A stretch of 64,000 bases of DNA from Chitinophaga filiformis (GCF_023100805.1 NZ_CP095855.1:8039001-8103000), one strand, 5' to 3'. Positions 16,801 to 26,181 are shown, counted from the first letter of the stretch. The notes: a model not told the origin generated them from the sequence alone. Numbers and translations are program-made.

Positions 16801-17718
16801 TCAGGAAAAAGACTGCCTGAACTCCAGCGGTGTCATATTCGTCTTCTGCCTGAACAGTTTATTGAATGACTGCGGGTGCTCAAAGCCCAGTTCATAGGCG
16901 ATCTCCGCGGTGCTCAGGCTGGTATGGCTTAAAATGTGTTTCGCTTTTTCAATGAGATGAAGATGGATCTGTTGTTGGGCACTCAGGCCGGTGAGCGATT
17001 TCAGCATATCGGTTAAATACCTCGGGGAAACACCCAGATGATCCGCCAGTTCCTGGACAGAGGGGATGCCGCTTAAAGGAGACTTACGGTTATCAAAGCG
17101 CTCCGCCAGGTACAGGTTCATTTTGCTGATCAGGTCATCGTGAACGGTCTTCCGGGTAATGAATTGCCTGTTGTAATAACGGTTGCTATAATTCAACAGC
17201 AGTTCTATCTGTGATACCAGTACATCCTGGCTAAAATGGTCGATGTTATTATCCAGTTCCCTGGAAATAGCGTCAAAAAGGGAAGCAATCACGTTCTTCT
17301 CCTTTTCTGACAGGAAAAGGGCCTCAGACACGTCATAGGAAAAGAAACCGTATTTATGGATATTATTTCCCAGTGGATAATTCCTGATAAGGTCAGCATG
17401 GAAGAAAAGGACATACCCCTCATAACTGCTTGTCTCAGCAGGTACCGTAACGATCTGACGCGGGGCTAAAAAGGCAAGGCCACCCTCTTCAAAATCATAG
17501 TAGTGCTGGCCATATTTCACCTGGCCGCTGAATTTGGTCTTAAATGATATCTTGTAAAAGTCGAGGGAATATTTCTCTCCCACGTCTGCCACCGCCGCCT
17601 TGCAGTTGTTATAGTCTATTAATGCCACCAACGGATGCAGCGGAGCAGGTTGTTCATGATGCCGCATTAACGCAGATATACTGTCAAATACATGTAGTGC
17701 TGATGAAACCTTTTTCAT
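16801..17718 (-). CDS. AraC-family transcriptional regulator
   Basis: About 305 aa. The C-terminal tandem helix-turn-helix is typical: VQELADHLGVSPRYLTDMLKSLTG and then STAEIAYELGFEHPQSFNKLFRQKTNMTP split over two motifs. The N-terminal 170 residues form the variable effector domain. The ATG at 17718 (MKKVSSALHVF) is preferred; one at 17742 is nearly inside the upstream hairpin. It lies just downstream of an SDR gene on the same strand, from which it is separated by a hairpin, and may regulate it. Confidence 0.9.
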   Translation of the reverse strand: MKKVSSALHVFDSISALMRHHEQPAPLHPLVALIDYNNCKAAVADVGEKYSLDFYKISFKTKFSGQVKYGQHYYDFEEGGLAFLAPRQIVTVPAETSSYEGYVLFFHADLIRNYPLGNNIHKYGFFSYDVSEALFLSEKEKNVIASLFDAISRELDNNIDHFSQDVLVSQIELLLNYSNRYYNRQFITRKTVHDDLISKMNLYLAERFDNRKSPLSGIPSVQELADHLGVSPRYLTDMLKSLTGLSAQQQIHLHLIEKAKHILSHTSLSTAEIAYELGFEHPQSFNKLFRQKTNMTPLEFRQSFS

Positions 17719-17746
17719 GCGTAAACCGGTTACTGAGTACAAAGCC

Positions 17747-17775
17747 TATACAGGCGCCACAACAGCGCCTGTATA
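17747..17775 (-). terminator. Hairpin between the SDR and AraC genes
   Basis: TATACAGGCGC (17747-17757) pairs with GCGCCTGTATA (17765-17775), 11 bp with a 7-nt loop. It follows the SDR stop by about 11 bp on the minus strand but lacks a strong T-tract, so it may only attenuate read-through into araC. Confidence 0.55.
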
Positions 17776-17786
17776 AAGTTAGGTAA

Positions 17787-18527
17787 TTAATCCTGTGCGG
17801 CAGGACGGACTACAATATCGCCCACATCCACATTCGCAGGCTGGCCGATAGCAAACGCAACTGTACTGGCAATGGCGTCAGGAGAAATGCCGATCGTTTT
17901 CATTTTTTCGAGAGCGGCAGTTCTCATTTGCTCATTCTTCAGGTTGTTCACGAATTCCGTCTGTACAAAACCCGGTGAGATTCCGGTTACACGCAGCCAG
18001 CCGTCAGACTCCTGCCGCAATGCTTCGCTGATGGTACGTACCGCGTTCTTTGTACCTGCATAAACACCTTGCAGGGGAACGATCTTTATTCCGGAAGTGG
18101 AAATAATGTTGACGATATGCCCGGCGCCCTGCTCCCGGAAAACCGGTATGGCAGCTGCAAACCCATATAAAACGCCTTTCAGGTTCACATCGATCATTTC
18201 CTCCCATCCGTCAATATCCAGTTCGTCTATGCGGGATAACTGGGCTATCCCGGCATTGTTGATCATCACATCCAGCCTGCCATAATTGTCGCAAGCCAAT
18301 TTCACGAGCTTTGTCAGATCGTCCCTGCGCTTTACATCGGTAACAGTATAAGCCACCTCGCCACCTTCTGCCTTTATAGCCGCAGCCAGTTCCGCCAGGT
18401 GCTCAGACCGGCGGGCGCCCAATACCACCTTTGCTCCTTCACGGGCCAGCATAAGTGCAATGGCTTTGCCAATACCGCTGCTTGCCCCGGTAATAGCTAC
18501 AACTTTTCCTTCAATTTCATATTTCAT
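17787..18527 (-). CDS. Short-chain dehydrogenase/reductase
   Basis: 246 aa from the ATG at 18527 (MKYEIEGKVV). TGASSGIG at residues 13-20 binds NAD(P), NNAG follows in the fourth strand (MINNAGIAQL), and the catalytic pair is YAGTK. Sequence style is that of the YdfG/clavulanate-dehydrogenase-like SDRs that reduce small carbonyl compounds. An AraC-type regulator follows on the same strand. Confidence 0.92.
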   Translation of the reverse strand: MKYEIEGKVVAITGASSGIGKAIALMLAREGAKVVLGARRSEHLAELAAAIKAEGGEVAYTVTDVKRRDDLTKLVKLACDNYGRLDVMINNAGIAQLSRIDELDIDGWEEMIDVNLKGVLYGFAAAIPVFREQGAGHIVNIISTSGIKIVPLQGVYAGTKNAVRTISEALRQESDGWLRVTGISPGFVQTEFVNNLKNEQMRTAALEKMKTIGISPDAIASTVAFAIGQPANVDVGDIVVRPAAQD

Positions 18528-18628
18528 AATGTGCTTGTTTTGTGCAACAAAATTCCATTGAAAGCGACAGGAAGCTGTAGCCAAAACTGTAAATGTTGTA
18601 GCCGAAATGTTGAGGAGAAATAGGAAGA

Positions 18629-19144
18629 TTATATCCGAAAACTACTTTTTTTAAGCGTAAGACTGATCCTTTTCAGCCAGTCTTCCTGCTCATCAGTATC
18701 CGGTACCCGCAACCCGCGTACCTTACCGATGTAGCTAAATACCTCATCGGGCTTATATCCATCCTGCACCATCAGGTATCCGGCTATAATAGATGAACGG
18801 CCTATGCCCATGCGGCAATGAATCACTGTGCTCTCGCCCAGTGCTATTCTTTCCTGTACCTGCCTGATGAAGTGATGCAACTGTTTGTCCTGGCTTGGAA
18901 TGGACCTGTCTGGTATAGGGAAGTGTAAATACAGGATCTCATGTTTGGCGCATATGGCAGGTTGGCGTTGCAGGTCCAGCTCCAGGATCTCATCCTTCTC
19001 CAGCAAGGATACAATTACTTTCACTCCCTGCCTTTTAGCACTCAGAATTTCTTCTTCCAGCCACTCATTTCCCCTGGGTCTTGACATGATCCCCAGCTGG
19101 GACGAATTTTCAAACTTGTGCAGCCAATATATTCTTGTAGCCAT
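18629..19144 (-). CDS. Dual-specificity/tyrosine phosphatase-like protein
   Basis: 171 aa with the phosphatase loop H109-C110-R-M-G-I-G-R116-S (CX5R). It also has an upstream aspartate-containing loop (FPIPDRSIPSQD, near residue 79) that may provide the general acid, and a WLHKFENSS opening. Predicted cytosolic Cys-dependent phosphatase of the DSP/cyclin-phosphatase-like group acting on phospho-proteins or small phosphates. No kinase lies next to it. Confidence 0.85.
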   Translation of the reverse strand: MATRIYWLHKFENSSQLGIMSRPRGNEWLEEEILSAKRQGVKVIVSLLEKDEILELDLQRQPAICAKHEILYLHFPIPDRSIPSQDKQLHHFIRQVQERIALGESTVIHCRMGIGRSSIIAGYLMVQDGYKPDEVFSYIGKVRGLRVPDTDEQEDWLKRISLTLKKSSFRI

Positions 19145-19501
19145 TGATTATAAAAATTCCGGTGAAAAATAAATCTGAAAGAATTTTTCTATGACACTGA
19201 TCATAAATTGATAAATCCTCACTATTTATTTCAAGCACATTCTTATAATGATACGCCCGGCTCGCAGGATAAAATCCTGTACTTTCTCTATTGCTAATAT
19301 ATAAAAATGGAGGAAAATTACCATTGCAGTCTCACGCGTATTTTTTTTAAAATGATATACACATCCTCTCAAAATGAGACACTTTTCCCGTACGCACTTA
19401 AACAGGCCGAATGGCAATCTCTCAACACCAAAGGATTTCAGACAATATACTCCTTTTTGGAGCGAGTGTTGCCCTCATAGGTGGTACCAAACTGATACCT
19501 C
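19145..19501. other. Intergenic, no clear gene
   Basis: 357 bp, AT-rich. A 63-codon minus-strand frame at 19226-19417 has no family features and no context, so I do not call it. No strong hairpins seen. Confidence 0.35.
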
Positions 19502-19618
19502 ATGCAAAAGATCAATAACCTGATACAGGAACGATTAAAACCATGGCACTTACTTTTAGGCCTTTACTCGCTCATTATCCTGGCAGGGATTGCGTACAGG
19601 ATTATCAAAGCCTGCTGA
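19502..19618 (+). CDS. Possible 38-residue single-pass membrane peptide
   Basis: ATG to TGA. A polar amphipathic start (MQKINNLIQERLKPW) is followed by a hydrophobic segment (HLLLGLYSLIILAGIAY) and a basic tail. The pattern resembles bacterial small membrane proteins. It precedes a hypothetical gene by 53 bp on the same strand. There is no family evidence. Confidence 0.3.
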   Translation: MQKINNLIQERLKPWHLLLGLYSLIILAGIAYRIIKAC

Positions 19619-19671
19619 AAATGTTATAAATCAAGGCTGAAGACCTATCTTTATGATTCAAGTAAAACCCT

Positions 19672-20322
19672 ATGAATCAGGAAATCGCTGCTGTCTATAC
19701 TGACAAACATGGCAGTATCCATACGTCCATTATCAATGATGCTGAAACCTTAACCATTACACTGGATGGCATCATCTTCTCCGGAGATACCTTCGTCTTT
19801 TTTCAGCCCGCCGCAAACCTTCCATTGCCCGGTCGCTTCTCCCTGGGTCAGCTCGGCCAGCTGACAGATTTTACATTAAGCTGTCGTATTCCTATTCCCA
19901 CCTGGAAAGGGGGAACCGCCATACAGGCCTTTCTATTGCTGGAAGTGGACTATTCGGAAGATGCCCTCCTGCCCAGCTATAGCTCGCCTTACTTTCATTT
20001 CAGATTTGAAATGGACAATGAAATTATTGAAGTTGGAAAGCTGCAACAATTTGAAGGCGTATTCGAAAGATTGCAGGAAAAGTTGCCAGGCAACATTGTT
20101 ATAAAAACCTGTTATACCTGCCAGTATTCCGATTACAGTGTATATGGCTCTGACGTTTTCGGCGACATGCTATGTTTCAGAAACGTAAAAGATTCCTATA
20201 CAAAGGTCAGGGACAAGAGCGAGTATATGGATATGATGGATGATTTCGAGAGGATGGTACAGGAAACCTATCTGTGCGAAGACTTTAGTCCCCGTATCAA
20301 GGGAACAGGATACAGGGGATAA
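19672..20322 (+). CDS. Conserved-looking protein of unknown function
   Basis: 216 aa, soluble and without a signal peptide. The N-terminal half is predicted beta-rich. The C-terminal half contains a distinctive CYTCQYSDYSVYG and GDMLCFRN pattern (three cysteines within about 25 residues) that suggests metal binding or a conserved structural core. From memory it recalls a DUF6304-type family, but I could not verify this. It ends at a bidirectional terminator shared with the convergent OsmC gene. Confidence 0.7.
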   Translation: MNQEIAAVYTDKHGSIHTSIINDAETLTITLDGIIFSGDTFVFFQPAANLPLPGRFSLGQLGQLTDFTLSCRIPIPTWKGGTAIQAFLLLEVDYSEDALLPSYSSPYFHFRFEMDNEIIEVGKLQQFEGVFERLQEKLPGNIVIKTCYTCQYSDYSVYGSDVFGDMLCFRNVKDSYTKVRDKSEYMDMMDDFERMVQETYLCEDFSPRIKGTGYRG

Positions 20323-20329
20323 AAATGTA

Positions 20330-20357
20330 AATCCTCACCGGTCGACCGGCGAGGATT
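20330..20357. terminator. Bidirectional terminator
   Basis: AATCCTCACCGGT pairs with ACCGGCGAGGATT (13 bp, one mismatch) around a CG centre, between convergent genes. On the minus strand it is followed by TACATTTTTAT. Confidence 0.7.
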
Positions 20358-20390
20358 CAGATTTCAGATATATATTGATTGTTGTACTAA

Positions 20391-20804
20391 TTAAGCTATC
20401 AACTCCGCCTGCAACGACATTTCCAGGTTAAGCGCCCTGCTTACCGGACAACCGGCCTTCGCACCCGCAGCTACTTCCTGGAATTTTTCATTGGTGATGC
20501 CTGGTACTTTTGCTTTCAATACCAGATCAGAACGGGTAATTGTACCATTGTCCAATGTCACTGTTGATGTTGTTTCCAGGGTGTCTGCCTTAAATCCTGC
20601 CGCTTCCAGATCGAGGGTGAGTTTCATATTGAAACAACCCGCATGTGCTGCTGCTATCAATTCCTCCGGATTGGTACCTACACCTTCCGCAAAACGGCTG
20701 TTGAAGGAATATTGTGTTTTATCCAGAACAGTGCTCTGTGTAGAGATATTACCTTTACCTTCTTTGATAGTACCATTCCAGATGGCAGATGCTGTGCGTT
20801 TCAT
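20391..20804 (-). CDS. OsmC/Ohr-family peroxiredoxin
   Basis: 137 aa with the two redox cysteines C57 (AAHAGCFNM) and C119 (AKAGCPVSRAL), and the N-terminal ATAxWxG-like start SAIWNGTIKEGKG. OsmC proteins reduce organic hydroperoxides with lipoyl or thiol donors. A TAATTTTG -7 box lies 55 bp upstream. Length and motifs are complete. Confidence 0.92.
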   Translation of the reverse strand: MKRTASAIWNGTIKEGKGNISTQSTVLDKTQYSFNSRFAEGVGTNPEELIAAAHAGCFNMKLTLDLEAAGFKADTLETTSTVTLDNGTITRSDLVLKAKVPGITNEKFQEVAAGAKAGCPVSRALNLEMSLQAELIA

Positions 20805-20859
20805 AGTATTGAATGTTTTAAGAGTAATTGGCTTGTTTGTTAATCATTAACTGATGACA

Positions 20860-20887
20860 CAAAATTAAGCCGGCAGGCTAGGGCAAA
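20860..20887 (-). promoter_or_regulatory. Bacteroidota-type promoter of the OsmC gene
   Basis: On the minus strand TTTG (20887-20884) is followed after 16 bp by TAATTTTG (20867-20860), matching the -33 TTTG and -7 TAnnTTTG consensus, with the gene start 56 bp downstream. Confidence 0.6.
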
Positions 20888-21021
20888 CAATGTACATTTT
20901 GCCACTATTCTTGTACTTTTTACCCCTCCCCTCTCCCGCTAGCAGCATTCCTCATAGGGATGCTGCTCATTCCCGGTTTATTCATCCGGTTGCCGGAAGC
21001 ATTGTAATGATACTGCTGATA

Positions 21022-21432
21022 TTACAACCTTCTCTCTGATTCCTGTATAGGCAGGTCATTGATACTGGCAAACCTGCGCTGCATCAGGCCATTCTCGTCA
21101 AATTCCCAGTTCTCATTACCATAGGCCCTGAACCATTGACCATCCTTATCATGATACTCATATTCAAACCTTACGGCAATCCTGTTGTCAGTAAAAGCCC
21201 ACAGCTCTTTCTTTAACTTATAGTTCAATTCCCTCTTCCATTTCTCTTCCAGGAATTTCTTTGCTTCAGCCCTACCATTCAGGAATGTGGAACGGTTCCT
21301 CCACTCTGTATCAACGGTATAGGCCAGTGATACTCTTTCAGGGTCCTGTGAATTCCATGCATCTTCCGCGAGTTGTACTTTCTCTTTGGCTGTTTCCAGC
21401 GTAAATGGCGGTAACGGATATTTCTTTTCCAT
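21022..21432 (-). CDS. SnoaL-like/NTF2-fold protein (DUF1348 type)
   Basis: 136 aa with the characteristic opening PPFTLETAKEKVQLAEDAWNS, then YTVDTEWRNR and GNENWEFDENGLM. DUF1348 proteins adopt the NTF2-like cone fold; their chemistry is not established. It starts 10 bp after the stop of the TetR-type gene on the same strand, so the two form an operon and the protein may be under TetR control. Confidence 0.88.
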   Translation of the reverse strand: MEKKYPLPPFTLETAKEKVQLAEDAWNSQDPERVSLAYTVDTEWRNRSTFLNGRAEAKKFLEEKWKRELNYKLKKELWAFTDNRIAVRFEYEYHDKDGQWFRAYGNENWEFDENGLMQRRFASINDLPIQESERRL

Positions 21433-21442
21433 GTTCTATATA

Positions 21443-21982
21443 TTAATTGATTAATGAATTGACTATTTTCCTGGCCCTGTTCACCGGCCACTGGTCGCGG
21501 TACAACTGGCTTTCCACAAAGGCCCCTTCATACAACAGGTATATATGGTCGGCCAGTTCTGCATGCTGCAACAGGTCTTTAAAAGACTGCCTTACATTAC
21601 TTTTATGGGCATGAATGACATTCCTCACCTTCGTATTCTCCACAGGGATCTCCGAAAGAATGTTCAGGAAAGCACAGCCTCTGAAATCTTCCTTTTCATT
21701 CAGCAGTGAGATGAGGTCGAAAGAAGCGAGTACCTTCATTTTAGCACTCCGCTTTTGAGCAGACAGCGCCTGCAGCTGCTCCTCTATATAATGATGACGC
21801 TTTTCCAGGACGCCCACACACAGATCTTCCTTTGATTTGAAATGCTGGTAAAAACTAGCCTTGGCCACATCTGCCTCTTCTATGATCTGGTTTATACCGG
21901 TGGAGTTATAGCCCTGTTTCAGGAAAAGCGCATACGCGGTTGCTAATATCCGCTCGCGTGGTTGTAATGATTCTTTACTCAT
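21443..21982 (-). CDS. TetR-family transcriptional repressor
   Basis: 179 aa from the ATG at 21982 (MSKESLQPRERIL). The N-terminal HTH is clear: ATAYALFLKQGYNSTGINQI and ADVAKASFYQHFKSKEDL. The C-terminal domain resembles the TetR group with the TetR_C_ligand-binding pattern FRGCAFLNI. The upstream in-frame ATG at 22018 would lie ahead of the probable -7 box, so the later start is favoured. A palindromic operator candidate lies just upstream and the DUF1348 gene just downstream. Confidence 0.9.
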   Translation of the reverse strand: MSKESLQPRERILATAYALFLKQGYNSTGINQIIEEADVAKASFYQHFKSKEDLCVGVLEKRHHYIEEQLQALSAQKRSAKMKVLASFDLISLLNEKEDFRGCAFLNILSEIPVENTKVRNVIHAHKSNVRQSFKDLLQHAELADHIYLLYEGAFVESQLYRDQWPVNRARKIVNSLIN

Positions 21983-21986
21983 GATA

Positions 21987-22024
21987 CAAAGGTAAGGGAA
22001 AATAAAACAAACAGACAAGTCTGT
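21987..22024 (-). promoter_or_regulatory. Promoter and operator of the TetR operon
   Basis: On the minus strand TACCTTTG (21994-21987) fits the -7 box and ends five bases before the start codon, implying an almost leaderless transcript. Upstream, ACAGAC-AA-GTCTGT (22011-22024) is a perfect 6-bp inverted repeat of the size TetR dimers bind and would overlap the -33 region. Confidence 0.55.
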
Positions 22025-22184
22025 CTATTTTATTTTTTTTTCGCGCTGCGGATTTCGAAACATCTCACCTTCCCAACCATCAATTTTCCACGTTCAGCTA
22101 TTTATTCTCCCCGTACAACAATTTCTGCTTGCTATTGGTATTCTCTACGGGCAATTTTGCCAGTAACAACAAATCGGCCCAACA

Positions 22185-23510
22185 ATGTCTATATCCACCT
22201 TCCTTAGAAAAAAAATTGTAAACATCGCCCTGCTCATAGCCGGTGGCCTGATCCTGATACAATTTATCAGACCGGGTATTAAGAATCCTCCGGTTACAAA
22301 AGACATCCAGGTACCACCTGACGTAGCCCAAGTCCTGCGGGTGTCCTGTTACGATTGTCATTCAAACGAGACTAAACTAAAGTGGTTCGATAAGATAGCC
22401 CCTGCTTCCTGGCTGGTGGCCGGTCATATCAGGGATGGCAGGAAGGCGCTGAACTTCTCACACTGGGACAGCCTTTCTGCCGGCGATCAGAAGGCCAGTC
22501 TTTTCCTGTCTGTGAACCAGGCAATGTTGGGAGCAATGCCGCTCCCCTCCTATACTACCTTCCACGGAGAGGCCAGGTTAACAGAAAAGGACATCAATAC
22601 CTTAAAGACTTATGTGGGCGGTCTGGCCCCGGTCAAAGTATCTGACACTTCCCGCATTACAGTGGCGCAGCAACAATTCAGCAAGTGGGCCACCGGCGCG
22701 CTTCCTGCTGTTCAGGCAGTGCAACCTGCGCCTAATGGCATCGCCTATATACATGACTATAGGGACTGGCAGATCGTGAATATCTCAGACAGGTTCGACA
22801 ACGGTACAATGCGGGTGATCCTGGGCAACGACATAGCCATTCAGGCAATTAACAGGCACCAGACCAATCCATGGCCCAATGGCGCCATATTCGCCAAAGT
22901 AGCCTGGGAACAACTGACTGACAGCAACCTTGTTGCCAATACCGGTGAACTGAAACAGGTTGAATTCATGATTAAAGACGATAAGAAATATGCCGGTACA
23001 GCAGGCTGGGGCTGGGCCAGGTGGAAAGGGAATGAACTGAAACCTTATGGGAAAACACTCACCTTTACACAGGAATGCGTGAACTGTCATCAACCCATGA
23101 AAGGCAATGACTTCGTCTTTACGCCTGCTATGGCAGATGCTGACAGGCCCGATAAAGTAGTGAACGGCGCACAACTTCAGCTGATAACCTCGGTGATCGA
23201 TAACAAACGCCAGACCCATACCGTACTGCTCGGGAATGCCATTGCCGTACAGCATGCCAGAAGCGGCGCTGCCGGCGCTTATCCCACCGGTGCGATTCTT
23301 ACACTGGCCACCTGGTCACAGCAGGAAGATGCACACTGGTTTGGCGCAAAGATCCCCCAACACCTTCAGACGGTAGAAACGGTAAAAGTAGGTACAACAA
23401 CAACCTATGAAGGGCATCAGGCGCCTTCCTGGAAGCAATTGCCGGCAGCCGACCATACAGACAGGATCAATTACATTACACATCTGAAAGCATCCGTGAT
23501 CTTTAACTGA
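22185..23510 (+). CDS. Haem-binding domain plus cytochrome P460-like protein
   Basis: 441 aa. A hydrophobic N-terminal segment (residues 12-28) anchors or exports it. A haem-binding domain with C55-Y-D-C58-H59 covers about 30-150 (CYDCHSNETKLKWF, and GAMPLPSYTTFH), and a P460-like domain follows at about 180-435 with a second haem c motif C298-V-N-C301-H302 and GWGWARWKG. Likely a periplasmic electron-transfer or small-molecule oxidising haem protein. It is followed by two stacked hairpins. Confidence 0.85.
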   Translation: MSISTFLRKKIVNIALLIAGGLILIQFIRPGIKNPPVTKDIQVPPDVAQVLRVSCYDCHSNETKLKWFDKIAPASWLVAGHIRDGRKALNFSHWDSLSAGDQKASLFLSVNQAMLGAMPLPSYTTFHGEARLTEKDINTLKTYVGGLAPVKVSDTSRITVAQQQFSKWATGALPAVQAVQPAPNGIAYIHDYRDWQIVNISDRFDNGTMRVILGNDIAIQAINRHQTNPWPNGAIFAKVAWEQLTDSNLVANTGELKQVEFMIKDDKKYAGTAGWGWARWKGNELKPYGKTLTFTQECVNCHQPMKGNDFVFTPAMADADRPDKVVNGAQLQLITSVIDNKRQTHTVLLGNAIAVQHARSGAAGAYPTGAILTLATWSQQEDAHWFGAKIPQHLQTVETVKVGTTTTYEGHQAPSWKQLPAADHTDRINYITHLKASVIFN

Positions 23511-23596
23511 TCATGCCCGTGTATACTTCAGCATATCTGCATATCCCGGTTGATCCGGACCCAGGCGTCCGGCTCATCGCCAACCCATAGCAAGCC

Positions 23597-23679
23597 GTAC
23601 GGCCGGTAACTGGCTTACCGGCCGTACCGGCGTGTTAATAACGTGGGCAGTGGAATGCCCTGGCGGGCACTTCCACTGC
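23597..23679 (+). terminator. Two stacked stem-loops after the P460 gene
   Basis: GTACGGCCGGTAA (23597-23609) pairs with 23615-23627 (13 bp, loop CTGGC). A second stem pairs 23647-23660 with 23665-23679 (14 bp with one bulge, loop TGGC). Neither has a long T-tract, but together they would stop or stabilise the upstream mRNA. Confidence 0.55.
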
Positions 23680-23743
23680 AGGAATAAATTGTGCTCTTTT
23701 ACGGTGTTTTTCCTAGATTTATACACTACCAAAAAGAAGTCTT

Positions 23744-24619
23744 ATGAGTCGTCTGAAAATAGGATGGGCCGGTCTTGGCAATATGGGCACGCCCATGGTA
23801 ACCAATCTTGTCAAAGCCGGTTTTAAGGTAAAAGTCTACAATCGCACACCAGCGAAGGCTACAGCATTACAGGAAAAACTGGACATAGCTGTTGTCAGGA
23901 GCCCGAAACAACTGGTGGAAGACGTAGATGTGGTGATCACCATGCTTACCGACGATGCTGCGCTCAAAGAAGTATATGAAGGGCCGGAAGGCATTCTTTC
24001 CGTTACCCTGCCCGCCAATATGCTGGCCATTGACATGAGCACAGTTTCGCCGGATACTACGCGGCAGCTGGCCGCCTTATGTGAAGCGGAAGGCATCTGG
24101 TATATGGATGCACCGGTTTCGGGCAGTATAAAACCTGCGGAAGAAGGGCAGCTGGTGATTATGGCCGGAGGCCGCCAGGAAGATTTTGAACGCGCCAGGC
24201 CCATCTTTCAGGCACTGGGTAAGGCAGCCTATCTGCTGGGAGAGAACGGCGCCGGAAATTATGCCAAACTGGCTATCAACACCTTCCTGGGCATTACCCT
24301 GCAGGGCTTATCTGAGGCCGTTATCTTCGCAAAGAATAATGGCGTATCGCCCGAGCAGCTCCTGCCGCTCATCAATGACGGACCATTAGCCAGCGTGTTA
24401 TCCAGGAGTAAATCGCAGAGCATCATCAATCATGATTTCACACCGTCGTTCCCTTTGGGTCTTCTCGCAAAAGACATACGGCTTGCAAAAGCGCAGGGAA
24501 TGGATACGCCCGCAGGCAATGCGCTTGCCGATACTTTGCAGGAAGCAGTAGCAAAAGGGCTGGGAGCGGAAGATATGATTGCCATCTATCAGTTTCTTGA
24601 ACAGGAATATGTTGTATAA
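23744..24619 (+). CDS. NAD(P)-dependent beta-hydroxyacid dehydrogenase family
   Basis: 291 aa with Rossmann motif GLGNMG at residues 11-16, the substrate-binding DAPVSGSIKPAEEGQL segment, and the catalytic lysine in GAGNYAKLAINTFL. This is the 3-hydroxyisobutyrate dehydrogenase / tartronate semialdehyde reductase / GLYR family, which oxidises beta-hydroxyacids or reduces semialdehydes. The substrate cannot be decided from motifs alone. A TAGATTTA box about 24 bp upstream is a weak -7 candidate. Confidence 0.9.
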   Translation: MSRLKIGWAGLGNMGTPMVTNLVKAGFKVKVYNRTPAKATALQEKLDIAVVRSPKQLVEDVDVVITMLTDDAALKEVYEGPEGILSVTLPANMLAIDMSTVSPDTTRQLAALCEAEGIWYMDAPVSGSIKPAEEGQLVIMAGGRQEDFERARPIFQALGKAAYLLGENGAGNYAKLAINTFLGITLQGLSEAVIFAKNNGVSPEQLLPLINDGPLASVLSRSKSQSIINHDFTPSFPLGLLAKDIRLAKAQGMDTPAGNALADTLQEAVAKGLGAEDMIAIYQFLEQEYVV

Positions 24620-24626
24620 AAAGCAT

Positions 24627-24648
24627 AGGCCGGTCTCGCGACCGGCCT
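24627..24648. terminator. Hairpin after the dehydrogenase gene
   Basis: AGGCCGGTC and GACCGGCCT form a 9-bp stem with loop TCGC, 8 bp after the stop codon; no T-tract follows. Confidence 0.55.
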
Positions 24649-24877
24649 GCTCACAACGTGTGTCTTTCAAGGATAATCAGGATAATAACGCTTCATCACT
24701 CTTAAAGTAACCTTCGGGCTTTTCAATTATTATATATCGCAGGTTGTTTCATTCTTTTGATATAACATACTTCCCTTCTTCACTGTTGCTTCCGGCCGCA
24801 AAGTTATGCTGACCTCCTTATTGTCCATGCTACCTAATGTGGTAGCAGCATGCCCCCGATTAAGGGGATACGCCCGC

Positions 24878-25855
24878 TCAGGGCGTGAATTTCTCTACAT
24901 GGTGATACGCGGGCTTCAGGCTTTTCAGGTAGGCGTAGACAGATCTGAGATCACTGGTATCCATGCCCGAATAATATGCCCATGGCATTAATGTATTAAA
25001 CCCTCCTTTCGCTACAGGCTGATTACGCGTTGCACTGTCTGTAAATGCCTTAAACCGCGACACAAACTGTTCTGCGGTCCATTGACCTATGCCCGTTTCC
25101 TGATCCGGCGTAAGATTGGCCGCGCGGGACATGCCACCGCCGGGCAATGGAAAAGCCGTTCCTCCTGCAAATGCATCTCCGGAATCTTTACCCTGCACTT
25201 TATAGGTATGACAGTCGGCACAACCGGCTATCATGACGAGGTAGCGGCCATAAGCTACAGAATCGCGACGTTCAACCTGCGCAACAGGTTCCGGGTCTGA
25301 CGGTGTAAGGTTCATTAGCAGGCTGACAGGGAAATCCGCGGAAGATGCCGGTACATCATTAGGGATGGAAGGCATAGTGCGGAGGTATGCTATAATAGCA
25401 TAGACATCTTCTGTCTGCATCTTTTTGTAATTGGTATAAGGCATTACAGGGAAGAGTGTTTTCCCATGCCTGTCCACACCACTGGTAATAGCCCGGTATA
25501 TCTCACCATCTGTCCATTTGCCCAGGCCATAAGGCGTGATATTCTTTGAATAGAATACACCCGGGAAACCAAACCTGCGATCGAACCGTATTCCTCCCGC
25601 CCCCATGGAATCAGGGAAATTGGGCCCGGCAAGTTTGGAAAAATCCCGCTGTGAATGACAATCCGTACAGCCGGCTACGTTATGAACCAGGTAGCGACCC
25701 CGCTCTATGCGGGCTGGCGTACGTTCTACAGTAAGGTCGGGGGCGTGCCCCACATTGGGAAGCGCAAACCGGAGATAAGAATAACCGCTGATGGCAATTA
25801 ATACAACTAATAGTACAAGCGTGGCTAAAATACGCAGGATCGTTTTCTTCTTCAT
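24878..25855 (-). CDS. Membrane-anchored diheme cytochrome c
   Basis: 325 aa with an N-terminal hydrophobic anchor (residues 8-28), then two cytochrome c domains with C63-T-D-C66-H67 and C212-A-D-C215-H216. Likely methionine ligands lie in LFPVMPYTNY and TLMPWAYYSGM. This layout matches the small diheme cytochromes that serve as electron carriers for periplasmic dehydrogenases. No dehydrogenase gene adjoins it. The P460-like haem protein at 22185-23510 is the nearest possible partner. Confidence 0.9.
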   Translation of the reverse strand: MKKKTILRILATLVLLVVLIAISGYSYLRFALPNVGHAPDLTVERTPARIERGRYLVHNVAGCTDCHSQRDFSKLAGPNFPDSMGAGGIRFDRRFGFPGVFYSKNITPYGLGKWTDGEIYRAITSGVDRHGKTLFPVMPYTNYKKMQTEDVYAIIAYLRTMPSIPNDVPASSADFPVSLLMNLTPSDPEPVAQVERRDSVAYGRYLVMIAGCADCHTYKVQGKDSGDAFAGGTAFPLPGGGMSRAANLTPDQETGIGQWTAEQFVSRFKAFTDSATRNQPVAKGGFNTLMPWAYYSGMDTSDLRSVYAYLKSLKPAYHHVEKFTP

Positions 25856-26181
25856 AAAAATGTAATGGATGTTTTTTCCCGAACTATTTATCAGACATTA
25901 TCGGATCAGGGCCACAAAGTTATTAAGGCATGTGTACGCTTGTTGCTACCTAAAACGGTTGAAAAGCATCCCCACATCAGGGGATAGGAGTTGTACCAGT
26001 AATTGTAAGACTATGCATGTTATGCTATCGGCAATTGATTTTCAAATACTAACTGCTACATTATAATAACACTCGTAAACCGGTGCCCGAATAATAATAT
26101 TAAATGATACAAAAAAGCAATATCATTGCGTTCTATTATCCAAGTACAACCATATTCTGAAGCCAACTTAAATATCCTGGA
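25856..26181. other. Intergenic, divergent promoter region
   Basis: 326 AT-rich bp between the divergent cytochrome and GH128-like genes. No gene or strong hairpin recognised. Confidence 0.35.

Noticed and set aside
19226..19417. Possible 63-residue protein
   Set aside because: No context or family support; better left as intergenic.
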